Of a stretch of 64,000 nt of DNA, positions 54,337-64,000 are shown piece by piece. The stretch's first letter is position 1; each line of letters starts with the position of its first letter. The stretch comes from Acetobacter estunensis (GTDB lineage: Bacteria; Pseudomonadota; Alphaproteobacteria; Acetobacterales; Acetobacteraceae). The notes under the pieces were generated by a model. That model saw only the letters and a program-made list of their open reading frames with translations. It made no database searches and had not been told where the DNA came from. The DNA is taken from positions 1 to 64,000 of the forward strand of contig NZ_JAHRDV010000002.1 in assembly GCF_019083805.1 (NCBI RefSeq), read 5' to 3'. The position numbers and the translations under genes are program-made.

Positions 54337-55419
54337 TTATCCGCGCCCGGAAGGAAGAGGGGACGCCGGCATGACAGGGGTGGCCTCACCCTGATCTTCC
54401 GGGGAGGTGGCGGGAGCCGTATCCGCAGGAGTGGGCGTCTCTTCGTGGTGGGGAACGGGTGTTTGGACAGGACGATCATCCTGATGTCCCGTCATGCCGC
54501 CGACCACGCCATCAAGAGTCATGCCTTCCATGGGATTGCTGTGTTTGGCCATGTGGCCGCGCTGGGGAGCCACCGGCACGCGGCCCGGTGCATCTGGCGC
54601 ATCGATGGTTTCTGTCTCGAAATCGAACACGCGCAGAATGTGCAGATGATCCAGTCGGGCATAGGGCATGACGATGGGGGTTGCCGCACGGATGTAATGT
54701 ACCGTTCCCACAGGCAGACCTCCCGGCAGAAGATCGCCCTGTCCAGACGTAACCACGCGCTCGCCTTCCACGGGATGATTATCCTGAGCGTAAAACATCA
54801 GGCGGGGCATAGGGGAATTATCCCCTGCCATGATGGCGGTACCGTGGCTGCTTTCGAGCATGACCGGAATACGACTTGCCACGTCATTGATCAGCAGGAC
54901 ACGTGCTGAATGATGCCCGGTTTCGGTGACACGTCCCGCAAAGCCATCAGCGGCCAGCGCAATATTACCGACACGCACGCCACTGTCCGGCCCGGCATTG
55001 ATGAGAACGGCGTGAGAATACAGCCCTCCTATATCGCCAACCACCCGTGCGGTTACGAAGGACGGCACAGGATCGGGCATCCAGTGGAGGTTTTCCTTGA
55101 GCGTGGCATTTTCCTGCGTGAGGGAAATGGCGACGTCATACCATCCTCGCAGGGTTTCATTCTCTGAACGTAGACGCGCGTTTTCCTGTGCCAGATGCCC
55201 GATGCCGCGCAGCTCGGACAGCGCCGCTGACATCTCGTCTCCGGGCGTGGCCACCAGCGACCACAAGGGAGACAGCACATCCGCCACAGCCATGCGGGCG
55301 GCCACCGTTGCCCGTTGGTCAGCCCAGCCGAGCAGTATGGTGGCAATCGACAGCAGCAGCATCGCAGGGAACCAGAGCCGGTCCAGTGCCTGACGTATCT
55401 GGATGGAGACGGGAATCAC
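54337..55419 (-). CDS. mreC: Rod-shape-determining protein MreC
   Basis: MreC is a periplasmic scaffold that links MreB to PBP2 and RodA. The 360-residue protein has an N-terminal membrane helix (about 17-33), then a coiled coil (LRGIGHLAQENARLRSENE) and the beta domains with ARVVGDIGGLYSHAVLI and GNIALAADGFAGRVTETG. A long Pro/Thr-rich tail of about 80 residues follows the conserved core. The start is GTG 55419; no in-frame ATG lies before residue 19. It is about 200 bases downstream of mreB. Confidence 0.94.
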   Translation of the reverse strand: MIPVSIQIRQALDRLWFPAMLLLSIATILLGWADQRATVAARMAVADVLSPLWSLVATPGDEMSAALSELRGIGHLAQENARLRSENETLRGWYDVAISLTQENATLKENLHWMPDPVPSFVTARVVGDIGGLYSHAVLINAGPDSGVRVGNIALAADGFAGRVTETGHHSARVLLINDVASRIPVMLESSHGTAIMAGDNSPMPRLMFYAQDNHPVEGERVVTSGQGDLLPGGLPVGTVHYIRAATPIVMPYARLDHLHILRVFDFETETIDAPDAPGRVPVAPQRGHMAKHSNPMEGMTLDGVVGGMTGHQDDRPVQTPVPHHEETPTPADTAPATSPEDQGEATPVMPASPLPSGRG

Positions 55420-55619
55420 CGTTTCGACATCCAGTCCTCGTGCTCACGAGCCGAGTTCGTCACGCAGGGATATGCCCGCTTCATTGCCTCTTTCTCAGCC
55501 AAGGAACCTCCCGCCTTCCGAGGCTTTTGGTCCCCGGCCTACGCCGCCCGCATGGGCAGGCTGGCGGTCTCAATCCACATATTGGCAAAAAGTTGCGGGC
55601 AATGCATGGACATTTTTCG

Positions 55620-57069
<1,450 letters not shown>

Positions 57070-57354
57070 ATGGACTGTGCATCGACAGATGAACGGAAAC
57101 GCGGCGGCTGGAGCATCCTGCTGGTTCTGTTGCCACTGCTGTTATTGGGCGGCTGCGGGAGTCCTTATAGTCCTGGAGCCCGGGCTGGTTCGGGCGCATT
57201 AATCGGAGCGGGTGGTGGCGCACTGATCGGTGGGGTGGCAGGTGGGGGCGGCGGGGCTGCGATCGGTGCGCTGGCCGGTGGAGCCACGGGAGCCGCTGTG
57301 GGAGCGGCAACGACACCGAATCGTCCCAACAGCGGTGGCTATCGTAGTCGTTGA
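57070..57354 (+). CDS. Small glycine-zipper lipoprotein, copy 1
   Basis: A 94-residue predicted lipoprotein. The hydrophobic stretch SILLVLLPLLLLGGC ends in a lipobox (LGGC) with Cys near residue 29. A CGSPYSPGARAGSGALIGAG segment and a Gly/Ala-rich zipper follow, then TTPNRPN. Glycine-zipper proteins of this kind form helical membrane-associated assemblies. It is a near-duplicate in plan of the next gene. AGAGGTGA serves as ribosome site. Confidence 0.7.
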   Translation: MDCASTDERKRGGWSILLVLLPLLLLGGCGSPYSPGARAGSGALIGAGGGALIGGVAGGGGGAAIGALAGGATGAAVGAATTPNRPNSGGYRSR

Positions 57355-57458
57355 TCGATACATTTGCGCCATATTCGCGCCATGGGCGGGGAGCAGGACA
57401 AGACTGCGACTCTCGTCTATGTGTCGTATGCACCGCAACGTCGGATATCAGGAATATG

Positions 57459-57857
57459 ATGAGGCTGAAGACTACAACCACTGTTGCCGCCCTTGCGCTT
57501 GCCAGCTTGCTGTCTGGCTGCGGCGACCCCTATAGCCCCGGTATTCGGGCCGCCAACGGCGCGTTGATCGGCGGCGGCGGCGGCGCGGCCATCGGTGCAC
57601 TGGCCGGTGGTGGACGTGGCGCGGCCATCGGTGCGGTGGCTGGTGGTCTGCTCGGTGCGGGCACGGGCGCTCTTACCACCCCGAACCGGCCCGGTGGGGA
57701 CTACCGTAGCGGTTATCAGCAGCCGCAGTATCAACAGCCTACACAGCCCGGAAACTACCAGCAGCCGCAGTATCAGCAACAGTACCGGCAGCCTGCGCAG
57801 CAGTATTATCCTCAGCAGCAACAGCAGGGCAGCTATTATCAGCAACGCGCTTACTGA
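57459..57857 (+). CDS. Glycine-zipper lipoprotein with Gln/Tyr-rich tail, copy 2
   Basis: A 132-residue lipoprotein. The signal MRLKTTTTVAALALASLLSGC ends in a lipobox, followed by GDPYSPGIRAANGALIGGGGG, a glycine zipper and TTPNRPGGDYR, which repeat the plan of the previous gene. It is extended by a Gln/Tyr/Pro tail of QQPQYQQP-type repeats, likely disordered. ATG 57459 is chosen over 57456 because CAGGA lies at the better distance. The two genes look like a tandem duplication. Confidence 0.7.
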   Translation: MRLKTTTTVAALALASLLSGCGDPYSPGIRAANGALIGGGGGAAIGALAGGGRGAAIGAVAGGLLGAGTGALTTPNRPGGDYRSGYQQPQYQQPTQPGNYQQPQYQQQYRQPAQQYYPQQQQQGSYYQQRAY

Positions 57858-57916
57858 CGGCTCTCCTCGGGGAACATGATGTGTGAGAGGTTGCTCGTCG
57901 TCTTTTGGTTTGCGTC

Positions 57917-57970
57917 AGGCGGGGTTTTGCGTTAAGCACCCGCCTCCGCACCGGCACCCCTGGAGGCCGG
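57917..57970 (+). promoter_or_regulatory. Two-hairpin leader upstream of rplY
   Basis: AGGCGGG pairs with CCCGCCT over a 15-base loop (57917-57945), and CCGGC pairs with GCCGG over a 10-base loop (57951-57970). They lie between the second lipoprotein and the ribosomal gene. They could be a terminator remnant or an autoregulatory mRNA structure. Confidence 0.4.
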
Positions 57971-58001
57971 CGTGTGTTCGCATACTCAGGAGCTTATCAA
58001 A

Positions 58002-58634
58002 GTGGCGACGAAACTGATTCCGATTCAAGCATCCCTGCGCGCGAAGGCTGGTAAGGGGGCAGCGCGCGCAACCCGTCGTGAAGGTCTGGTTCCGGCCGTG
58101 ATCTATGGCGCGAAAAAGGATGCCACCCTGATTGCCCTCGATCCGCGCATCATCATGCGCGAACTGCACAAGCCTGGCTGGCGCTCGCATGTCTATGAAG
58201 TCACTGCAGGCGACATCAGCGAGCGCGTTCTCATGCGCGACATGCAGTTCCATCCGGTGACGGACGCGCCGATCCACGTGGACTACCAGCGCCTTGCACC
58301 GGGTCATAAGGTTCATGTTGAGGTTGCCGTACATATTGTGGGCGAAGAGGTTTCCCCCGGCATCAAGCGCGGTGGCGTGCTCAATGTTGTGCGTCACACC
58401 ATTGAAGTGACGGCTGATCCGGAAAACATTCCGGAGCTTTTCACGGCTGACATTTCCGAGCTGGACATCAACGACAACGTGCGTTGGGATGATCTCAAGG
58501 GCACCGAGGGCGTTGTCGCTACCGTGCAGATCCCGAACTTCGTCGTGGCCACCATTGCCGCGCCGACGGTCGATGTCGAAGAAGAAGCTCCTGCGGCTGA
58601 GGCTGAAGCCGCACCTGCTGAAGAAAAGAAGTAA
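58002..58634 (+). CDS. rplY: Ribosomal protein L25 with C-terminal TL5/CTC domain
   Basis: L25 binds 5S rRNA in the large ribosomal subunit. The GTG start at 58002 has AGGAG 9 bases upstream and gives 210 residues beginning [22 protein letters not shown]. The core has [15 protein letters not shown], and the TL5-type second domain has [21 protein letters not shown]. The Ala/Glu-rich tail ([18 protein letters not shown]) is common in this subfamily. It leads rplY-pth-ychF. Confidence 0.95.
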   Translation: MATKLIPIQASLRAKAGKGAARATRREGLVPAVIYGAKKDATLIALDPRIIMRELHKPGWRSHVYEVTAGDISERVLMRDMQFHPVTDAPIHVDYQRLAPGHKVHVEVAVHIVGEEVSPGIKRGGVLNVVRHTIEVTADPENIPELFTADISELDINDNVRWDDLKGTEGVVATVQIPNFVVATIAAPTVDVEEEAPAAEAEAAPAEEKK

Positions 58635-58690
58635 GGAGGCCCGCTGGGCCGGGGAAGTCATTCTTCTCCGGACCCACGGGACAGACCGCC

Positions 58691-59332
58691 ATGAAACCGG
58701 CGCTCCAGCTCTGGGTGGGTTTGGGAAATCCTGAGCCTTCCATGAGCCGCAACCGCCACAATATCGGCTTCATGGCGGTCGACGCCATTGCGAACCGCCA
58801 TGGTTTTTCGCCATGGCGCAAGCGGTTTCGTGGCGAGGTTGCCGAAGGTCGTGTGGGTGGTGCGAAGGTGCTGCTGCTCAAGCCGATGACCTATATGAAC
58901 CTGTCCGGCGACAGCATTCGCGAAGCCGCGACATTCTACAAAATTCCCCCCGATGCCATCACCGTCTTTCACGACGAGCTTGATCTTGCTCCCGGCAAGG
59001 TTCGTGTGAAGAAAGGTGGCGGTGCGGCCGGTCATAACGGACTGCGCTCAACGGATCGCCAGCTTGGAACGCCAGATTACTGGCGCGTGCGTCTGGGCAT
59101 CGATCACCCCGGTTCCAAAGAGCGGGTGCATGGCTGGGTGCTGGGCGATTTCGCCAAAGCCGACCAGCCTTGGCTGGATGATCTGATGGATGCCATCTCC
59201 GATGCCGTCCCCTTGTTGGCAGAAGGACAGAGAGAGGCTTTCATGAGCCGTATCGCCCTTCTCATGGCCAACACTCCCCAATCCCCGACACCACCCGGCC
59301 CCGGAAAGGGCCAGACAGGAGTAAGAGACTGA
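58691..59332 (+). CDS. pth: Peptidyl-tRNA hydrolase
   Basis: Pth recycles tRNA from prematurely released peptidyl-tRNA. The 213-residue protein has LWVGLGNPEPSMSRNRHNIGF with the catalytic His, KPMTYMNLSGDS, FHDELDLAPG with the active-site Asp, and GGGAAGHNGLRS. A 25-residue Pro/Gly tail ends it. The stop TGA shares one base with the ychF ATG. The rplY-pth pairing is typical in proteobacteria. Confidence 0.96.
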   Translation: MKPALQLWVGLGNPEPSMSRNRHNIGFMAVDAIANRHGFSPWRKRFRGEVAEGRVGGAKVLLLKPMTYMNLSGDSIREAATFYKIPPDAITVFHDELDLAPGKVRVKKGGGAAGHNGLRSTDRQLGTPDYWRVRLGIDHPGSKERVHGWVLGDFAKADQPWLDDLMDAISDAVPLLAEGQREAFMSRIALLMANTPQSPTPPGPGKGQTGVRD

Positions 59333-60426
59333 TGGGCTTTAACTGCGGCATTGTCGGACTGCCCAATGTCGGCAAGTCCACGCTCTTCAATGCCCTGACC
59401 GCCACGGCGTCGGCGCAGGCGGCCAACTATCCGTTCTGCACCATTGAGCCGAATGTTGGGCGTGTGGCTGTGCCCGATCCGCGGTTGGAGAACCTGGCCC
59501 GCGTCGGCAAATCCCAGAGGATTCTGCCTACGAGCCTTGAGTTCGTGGATATTGCCGGGCTGGTGCGTGGCGCGTCGCGCGGAGAAGGTTTGGGCAATCA
59601 GTTCCTCGCCAACATCCGTGAAGTGGACGCCATCATCCACGTTTTGCGCTGTTTCGAGGATGACGACATCACCCATGTCGAAGGTGGCGTCGATCCGGTG
59701 CGTGATGCCGAGATCATTGAGACAGAACTGATGCTGGCCGATCTGGACTCGCTGGAAAAGCGGATTGTCGCCCTTCAGAAAAAGGCTCGCGGCAACGACC
59801 GGGAGGCGCAGGCTCAGGTCGAACTGATGGAGCCGCTGATCGCCGCGTTGCGTGAAGGTCGTCCGGCCCGCACAGCCATTCCTGCCGGACAGGAAGCTGC
59901 CGCCGCACGTCTTCAGCTGATGACGACGAAGCCCGTACTCTATGTCTGCAACGTAGAGGAAGGCTCAGCGGCGACGGGTAATAGTTTCTCCAAGGCCGTC
60001 GAGGAACGCGCGAACGCCGAAGGGGCTGCCTGTGTTGTGGTGTCCGCCGCCATCGAGGCTGAAGTCAGCCAGCTTCCCGCCGAAGACCAGAAGGAGTTTC
60101 TTGAAGGTCTGGGGCTGGAAGACAGTGGTCTCGACCGTGTGATTGCTGCCGGCTATCGCCTGCTCGGCCTGTCCACCTATTTTACAGTGGGGCCGAAAGA
60201 GACGCGTGCATGGACCATCACGGCCGGCACGAAGGCGCCTCAGGCCGCGGCTGTCATCCATAACGATTTCGAGCGGGGCTTCATTGCCTGCGAGACCGTC
60301 TCTTATGACGATTATGTGAAGTATAATGGGGAGGCAGGCGCCAAGGAAGCGGGCAGGATGCGTGTCGAGGGACGCGATTACGTCGTGCAGGATGGCGATG
60401 TTCTGTTGTTCCGCTTCAACGTCTGA
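59332..60426 (+). CDS. ychF: Redox-regulated ATPase YchF (OLA1 homologue)
   Basis: YchF is an Obg-family P-loop protein that prefers ATP. The 364-residue protein has [15 protein letters not shown] (G1), a [20 protein letters not shown] switch region, a coiled-coil insertion ([18 protein letters not shown]) and a C-terminal TGS domain ending [14 protein letters not shown]. It overlaps pth by one base, so translation is probably coupled. Confidence 0.96.
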   Translation: MGFNCGIVGLPNVGKSTLFNALTATASAQAANYPFCTIEPNVGRVAVPDPRLENLARVGKSQRILPTSLEFVDIAGLVRGASRGEGLGNQFLANIREVDAIIHVLRCFEDDDITHVEGGVDPVRDAEIIETELMLADLDSLEKRIVALQKKARGNDREAQAQVELMEPLIAALREGRPARTAIPAGQEAAAARLQLMTTKPVLYVCNVEEGSAATGNSFSKAVEERANAEGAACVVVSAAIEAEVSQLPAEDQKEFLEGLGLEDSGLDRVIAAGYRLLGLSTYFTVGPKETRAWTITAGTKAPQAAAVIHNDFERGFIACETVSYDDYVKYNGEAGAKEAGRMRVEGRDYVVQDGDVLLFRFNV

Positions 60427-60465
60427 CCGAACATCCACAAGCCAAGAGAGGACAGGGGACCAGAA

Positions 60466-61737
60466 ATGAGCGCCAGCACGCAGGCGGAAGCGACCACACC
60501 CGGCGCGATCGAGGCCATGGCCCGCGCAGCTCGGGTGGCAGCCCGGACGCTGGCGCAGTCGCCAACCGTGGAGCGTGATAAGGCGCTATGGGCGGCAGCG
60601 AATGCTCTGCGCGAAACCCGTGATATTATTCTCGAAGCCAATGCGAAAGATCTGGCGGCTTATAAAGGCAGCGAGGCTTTTCGGGACCGGCTGACTCTTA
60701 CGCCCGAGCGCATCGAAACGATGGCAAAGGGGCTGGAGGATATGGCGGATCTGTCCGATCCGGTCGGCCGTATCCTCAGTGAATGGACGCGTCCCAATGG
60801 ATTGAAAATCCGTCGCGTGGCCACACCTATCGGGGTTTTGGGTGTGATCTATGAGAGCCGTCCCAATGTCGGCGCGGATGCCGCGGGATTGTGCATCAAG
60901 TCCGGCAATGCCGTTATCCTGCGTGGCGGTTCCGAGAGTTTTCACTCCGCACAAGCGATCCACGCGGCCATGGTGGCAGGTCTGAAAGCGGCCGGGTTGC
61001 CTGAGGCGGTGGTGCAAATGGCGCCGAGCACTGACCGTCAACATGTTTCTGACATGCTACAGGCGGCGGGTCTGATCGACCTGATCATTCCGCGCGGGGG
61101 GCGTTCTTTGGTCGAGCGCGTGCAGAACGAGGCGCGGATTCCCGTGCTTGCGCACGCGGAGGGACTTTGTCACACCTACATCCATTCCGCTGCCGAGCCG
61201 CAGATGGCGCGGCGTATCATCTGTAACGCCAAGATGCGCCGTCCGGGCATTTGCGGCGCGACCGAGACGCTGCTTATCGACAGCGCCATTGCTCCATCGC
61301 TCCTGCCAGATATCGTTTCGGATCTGCGTGAGCTGGGATGTGCTTTCCGTGCCGATGCGCGAGCCAGAGCCATTGTGCCTGACCTTCCGGCAGCCACAGA
61401 GGCGGATTTCTCCACGGAATGGCTCGATGCCATTCTGTCCGTGGCGATGGTCGATGGGGTAGATGCGGCGCTGGAACATATCGCGGTGCATGGCAGCGGG
61501 CACACGGAGGCTATCATCACATCGGACGAGACGGTCGCCACGCGCTTCCTCAATGGCACCGACAGCGCGGTGGTGATGTGGAACGCTTCCACTCAGTTCT
61601 GTGACGGTGGCGAGTTCGGTTTCGGCGCGGAAATCGGTATTGCGACGGGGCGTGTCCATGCTCGTGGTCCGGTTGGGCTCGAACAACTTACGACCTTCCG
61701 CTACGAGGTTCTGGGGACTGGTCAGGTCCGACCGTAA
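60466..61737 (+). CDS. proA: Gamma-glutamyl phosphate reductase
   Basis: ProA reduces gamma-glutamyl phosphate to the semialdehyde in proline synthesis. The 423-residue protein has VIYESRPNVGADAAGLCIKSGNAVILRGGSE, split by the NADPH-binding loop. The catalytic Cys lies in MRRPGICGATETLL, and EFGFGAEIGIATGRVHARGP is near the C-terminus. It starts 39 bases after ychF, and its stop is 12 bases before nadD, so nadD is probably co-transcribed. Confidence 0.95.
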   Translation: MSASTQAEATTPGAIEAMARAARVAARTLAQSPTVERDKALWAAANALRETRDIILEANAKDLAAYKGSEAFRDRLTLTPERIETMAKGLEDMADLSDPVGRILSEWTRPNGLKIRRVATPIGVLGVIYESRPNVGADAAGLCIKSGNAVILRGGSESFHSAQAIHAAMVAGLKAAGLPEAVVQMAPSTDRQHVSDMLQAAGLIDLIIPRGGRSLVERVQNEARIPVLAHAEGLCHTYIHSAAEPQMARRIICNAKMRRPGICGATETLLIDSAIAPSLLPDIVSDLRELGCAFRADARARAIVPDLPAATEADFSTEWLDAILSVAMVDGVDAALEHIAVHGSGHTEAIITSDETVATRFLNGTDSAVVMWNASTQFCDGGEFGFGAEIGIATGRVHARGPVGLEQLTTFRYEVLGTGQVRP

Positions 61738-61749
61738 GGTCCGCAGACG

Positions 61750-62415
61750 GTGCCGGTTCATCATGCCACGCTGCCTGTGCGGGGAGATCGGCGCGCATTG
61801 CGGATCGGTCTTCTCGGCGGCTCATTCAATCCGGCCCATGAAGGTCATATCCAGATTGCCCGGCGTGCGTTGCATGTGCTGGGACTGGATCAGGTGTGGC
61901 TGATGGTGTCTCCCGGTAATCCGCTCAAGGAAAAGCGCGGTATGGCCTCGCTGGCGTCGCGTCTTGCGTCGGTAAGGCGGCTGGCATGTGAGCCGCACCT
62001 TGTGCCGACCGCGATCGAGGCGCGCTTGGGCACGCGCTATGCGGTCGATACGGTGCGTGCGCTCAGGAGGCGATTCCCACGTGCGCATTTTGTGTGGCTG
62101 ATGGGCACGGATGTCTTTGCCGAGCTTCCGCGCTGGCATCGCTGGAAAACCTTTGTGCGGGAAGTGCCGATTGCCGTCATGCCTCGCCCGGGCAGCACGA
62201 CGGCGGCGCTGCACGGCCAGACGGCGCAACGGCTGCGTCATGCGCGGCTGCCAGTGGGACGTATTCGTCAGCTTGTCGAAAAAACCCCTCCAGTCTGGGC
62301 TTTTCTTCCGGGGCCACAGAACGGTATATCGGCAACTGCCCTGCGTCGTGCAGGCAGCGCAGAATCCTTACGTCAGACAGATCGGGCATCCACCCGGCAG
62401 GAGATACGGTCATAG
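61750..62415 (+). CDS. nadD: Nicotinate-nucleotide adenylyltransferase
   Basis: NadD makes nicotinate adenine dinucleotide on the way to NAD. The GTG start at 61750 gives 221 residues. It has the Rossmann nucleotidyltransferase motif LLGGSFNPAHEGHI with HxGH, WLMVSPGNPLKEK, WLMGTDVFAELPRW and NGISATALR (the ISSTxIR motif). The stop TAG overlaps the probable AUA start of rsfS. The nadD-rsfS order is common. Confidence 0.95.
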   Translation: MPVHHATLPVRGDRRALRIGLLGGSFNPAHEGHIQIARRALHVLGLDQVWLMVSPGNPLKEKRGMASLASRLASVRRLACEPHLVPTAIEARLGTRYAVDTVRALRRRFPRAHFVWLMGTDVFAELPRWHRWKTFVREVPIAVMPRPGSTTAALHGQTAQRLRHARLPVGRIRQLVEKTPPVWAFLPGPQNGISATALRRAGSAESLRQTDRASTRQEIRS

Positions 62416-62990
62416 CCAGGAAGCCCCCTTCCGATACGGAAGCCAAGCGTCGCACGGCGGGAGCCGGCCCGGCGTCTGCTGCGCCGCGTGTGTCTGCCAA
62501 GTCCAAGGCAGCGACCAAGCCCGTCGATCCCGCTCTGGCGGAAGCCGTGAAGGCGCCCGGTACGCCCCGCAAGAAGGCCGCGGCTGCTGGCCCGCGCAAG
62601 GAGACGAAGAAGCGTCCGCATGCGCCGGCGGATGAACTGGAGACGTATCTCAAGCTCATCACGGAAAGTATCGACGATGACAAAGGCGAGGACATCGTCG
62701 TCATTGATCTGACGGGGCGTGCGTCTTTTGCTGATCGTATGGTGATCGCCACGGGCGTGGCGGATCGTCAGATCGCGGCCATGTCCCAGCATATCGAACG
62801 CAAGCTGCGCGAAGCCGGTCTCAAGCGTATTCTCGTGGAGGGTGCGAACGGGTCCGATTGGGTGCTGATCGACGCGGGTGACATCGTCATCCATCTCTTC
62901 AAGGCGGAAGCGCGCACGCTTTACGGGCTGGAACAGATGTGGGGCAGCGATCTCGACGAGACCACGGATGGTGAGGTCACCACACTCTGA
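62412..62990 (+). CDS. rsfS: Ribosome silencing factor RsfS with apparent AUA start
   Basis: RsfS binds L14 and blocks subunit joining when nutrients are low. The core from about residue 75 (LETYLKLITESIDDDKGEDIV) through ASFADRMVIATGVADRQ and LIDAGDIVIHLF is clear. The N-terminal extension is Ala/Lys/Pro-rich. The frame has no ATG, GTG or TTG near a Shine-Dalgarno. AGGAG at 62399-62403 is 8 bases before ATA at 62412, whose bases overlap the nadD stop (ATAG). A GTG at 62490 lacks a ribosome site. The start is therefore uncertain. Confidence 0.88.
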   Translation: MARKPPSDTEAKRRTAGAGPASAAPRVSAKSKAATKPVDPALAEAVKAPGTPRKKAAAAGPRKETKKRPHAPADELETYLKLITESIDDDKGEDIVVIDLTGRASFADRMVIATGVADRQIAAMSQHIERKLREAGLKRILVEGANGSDWVLIDAGDIVIHLFKAEARTLYGLEQMWGSDLDETTDGEVTTL

Positions 62991-62999
62991 TTGCGTCGT

Positions 63000-63025
63000 G
63001 GATCGGTGCGCTATAGTGCCGATCC
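63000..63025. other. Inverted repeat downstream of rsfS
   Basis: GGATCGG and CCGATCC form a perfect 7-bp stem around a 12-base loop, 10 bases after the rsfS stop. No T-tract follows, so it may be a weak terminator or operator. Confidence 0.4.
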
Positions 63026-63227
63026 CAAGCATGTTGGCGGACGACTCAGGTTGTTCCGACGTCCCCGTAACATGGACGATTACAATCCTGCTTGACCCCT
63101 GAAGTCCATTTCAAGCGTGCCTGATATTGCCGGTGATACGTCTTTTGCGTGCGTTCGCTCTGGCAAGGGTATCATGTGACAGTTCGGCATGTTGCTCAGG
63201 CCGCTCGTTCCTGCCATTGCAGGCGTC

Positions 63228-64000
63228 ATGACGAAGAGCGCGGATTTCGAGATATTTCTTGCCACCAACCCCGGTCTTGAAGCTGTGCTGTGCGATGAGG
63301 TGCGGCACAAGGGGTTCAAGCGACCGGTGGCCGTTCCGGGTGGTGTCATCACGCACGGTGGATGGCCCGAGGTATGGCGGGCCAATCTGTGGGTTCGGGG
63401 CGCGACGCGCGTTCTGGCTCGTATCGCTTCCTTCCGGGTCACGCATCTTGCACAACTCGATCAGTTGGCACGGCAGGTGCCGTGGGGCCACGTTCTGCGT
63501 GCGGATGTATCCTTCCGTGTCGAGGCCGTGTCTGTAGGTTCGCGCCTCTATCACGAAAAAGCGGTAGCCCAGCGGATCGGCACGGCCATTCATGAGACAT
63601 TGGGTGCTCTCCAAAGTCCCGACGCGGGAATTGTCGTCCGGGCGCGCGTAGAGCGCAATGTCTGCACATTGAGTGTCGATACGTCTGGCGAAATGCTGCA
63701 CCGGCGTGGGCACAAGCAGGCCGTCAACCGTGCTCCTCTTCGTGAGACAATGGCGTCCCTTTTTCTACGACAATGCGGTTTTACGGGAGAAGAGTCTGTG
63801 CTGGACCCGATGTGCGGCTCGGGCACATTCGTCATTGAAGCAGCGGAGATTGCGGCAAGGTTGAACCCCGGTCGGTCGCGGCATTTTACGTTTGAACAGC
63901 TTGCAACATTCGATGCGCAAGCATGGGAAAAGATGCGCAGCGTACAAAGCGTCCGTCCGCCTGCAGCAAGGTTTTATGGAAGTGACCGGGACGCAGGCGC
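63228..64000 (+). CDS. THUMP-domain RNA methyltransferase, RlmL-like (cut by window edge)
   Basis: An open frame from ATG 63228 runs off the right edge; about 257 residues are visible. It begins MTKSADFEIFLATNPGLEAVL, with a ferredoxin-like/THUMP region to about residue 165. A RHKQAVNRAPLRETMAS-type segment leads into the SAM site VLDPMCGSGTFVIEAAEIAA. This order matches N2-guanine 23S rRNA methyltransferases (RlmL/YpsC type). An in-frame ATG at 63189 would add 13 residues. The exact RNA target is not resolvable from the fragment. Confidence 0.9.
   Translation, partial: MTKSADFEIFLATNPGLEAVLCDEVRHKGFKRPVAVPGGVITHGGWPEVWRANLWVRGATRVLARIASFRVTHLAQLDQLARQVPWGHVLRADVSFRVEAVSVGSRLYHEKAVAQRIGTAIHETLGALQSPDAGIVVRARVERNVCTLSVDTSGEMLHRRGHKQAVNRAPLRETMASLFLRQCGFTGEESVLDPMCGSGTFVIEAAEIAARLNPGRSRHFTFEQLATFDAQAWEKMRSVQSVRPPAARFYGSDRDAG

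Overview
The window is a chromosomal segment of a flagellated alphaproteobacterium, most likely an acetic acid bacterium (Acetobacteraceae). The assignment rests on the gene set: GapR (DUF2312), the dapF-mtaB-ftsY order, an mreBCD-mrdA-rodA run, BBP2-like outer-membrane barrels and rsfS downstream of nadD. The genus cannot be fixed from sequence alone. Genes are dense and GC-rich, apart from AT-rich patches near 24.8-25.1 kb and 29.4-29.6 kb. No rRNA, tRNA, CRISPR array or transposase was recognised.

Layout. 0-10.7 kb is a flagellar locus. fliH (cut by the window edge), fliG, fliF, flgD and a very large fliK are on the minus strand. flgE, flgK and flgL are on the plus strand and end at a strong terminator. 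Three correctly spaced sigma-54-like -24/-12 elements precede fliK, flgE and flgK. 10.7-25.6 kb holds housekeeping and envelope genes: a DEAD-box helicase, a large coiled-coil porin, dapF-mtaB-ftsY, a second barrel, a His-rich secreted protein, an ABC1 kinase, oligoendopeptidase F, lepA, an AT-rich orphan membrane protein and arfB.

25.6-35.1 kb is an accessory surface-glycan region with genes on both strands: a degenerate HNH-like protein, a GINT1_N-like beta-propeller, a GT4, a CDP-glycerol-transferase-like protein, a phosphoesterase, a GT32-like protein with an altered DXD, an ELM1-family protein, a GT2 and a Wzx-like flippase. 35.2-46.8 kb returns to metabolism: a GlcD/Dld-type FAD dehydrogenase, aspS, a CPA1 antiporter, a coupled 55-aa small protein plus DnaJ-like co-chaperone, two tandem thymidylate-kinase-like P-loop proteins, a Pro-rich membrane protein, gapR, and zwf with an overlapping small membrane protein.

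47.3-50.2 kb carries the late cobalamin genes cobC, cobS, cobT and cobU. 50.2-56.7 kb is the rod elongation operon mreB-mreC-mreD-mrdA-rodA with a DUF3293-like gene coupled to its end. Two tandem glycine-zipper lipoproteins follow. Then come rplY-pth-ychF and proA-nadD-rsfS, where rsfS seems to lack a canonical start codon. A THUMP-type RNA methyltransferase runs off the right edge.

The best candidates for something undescribed are the 26-35 kb glycan cluster, the tandem kinase pair, the 55-aa protein coupled to the DnaJ homologue, and the apparent AUA start of rsfS.
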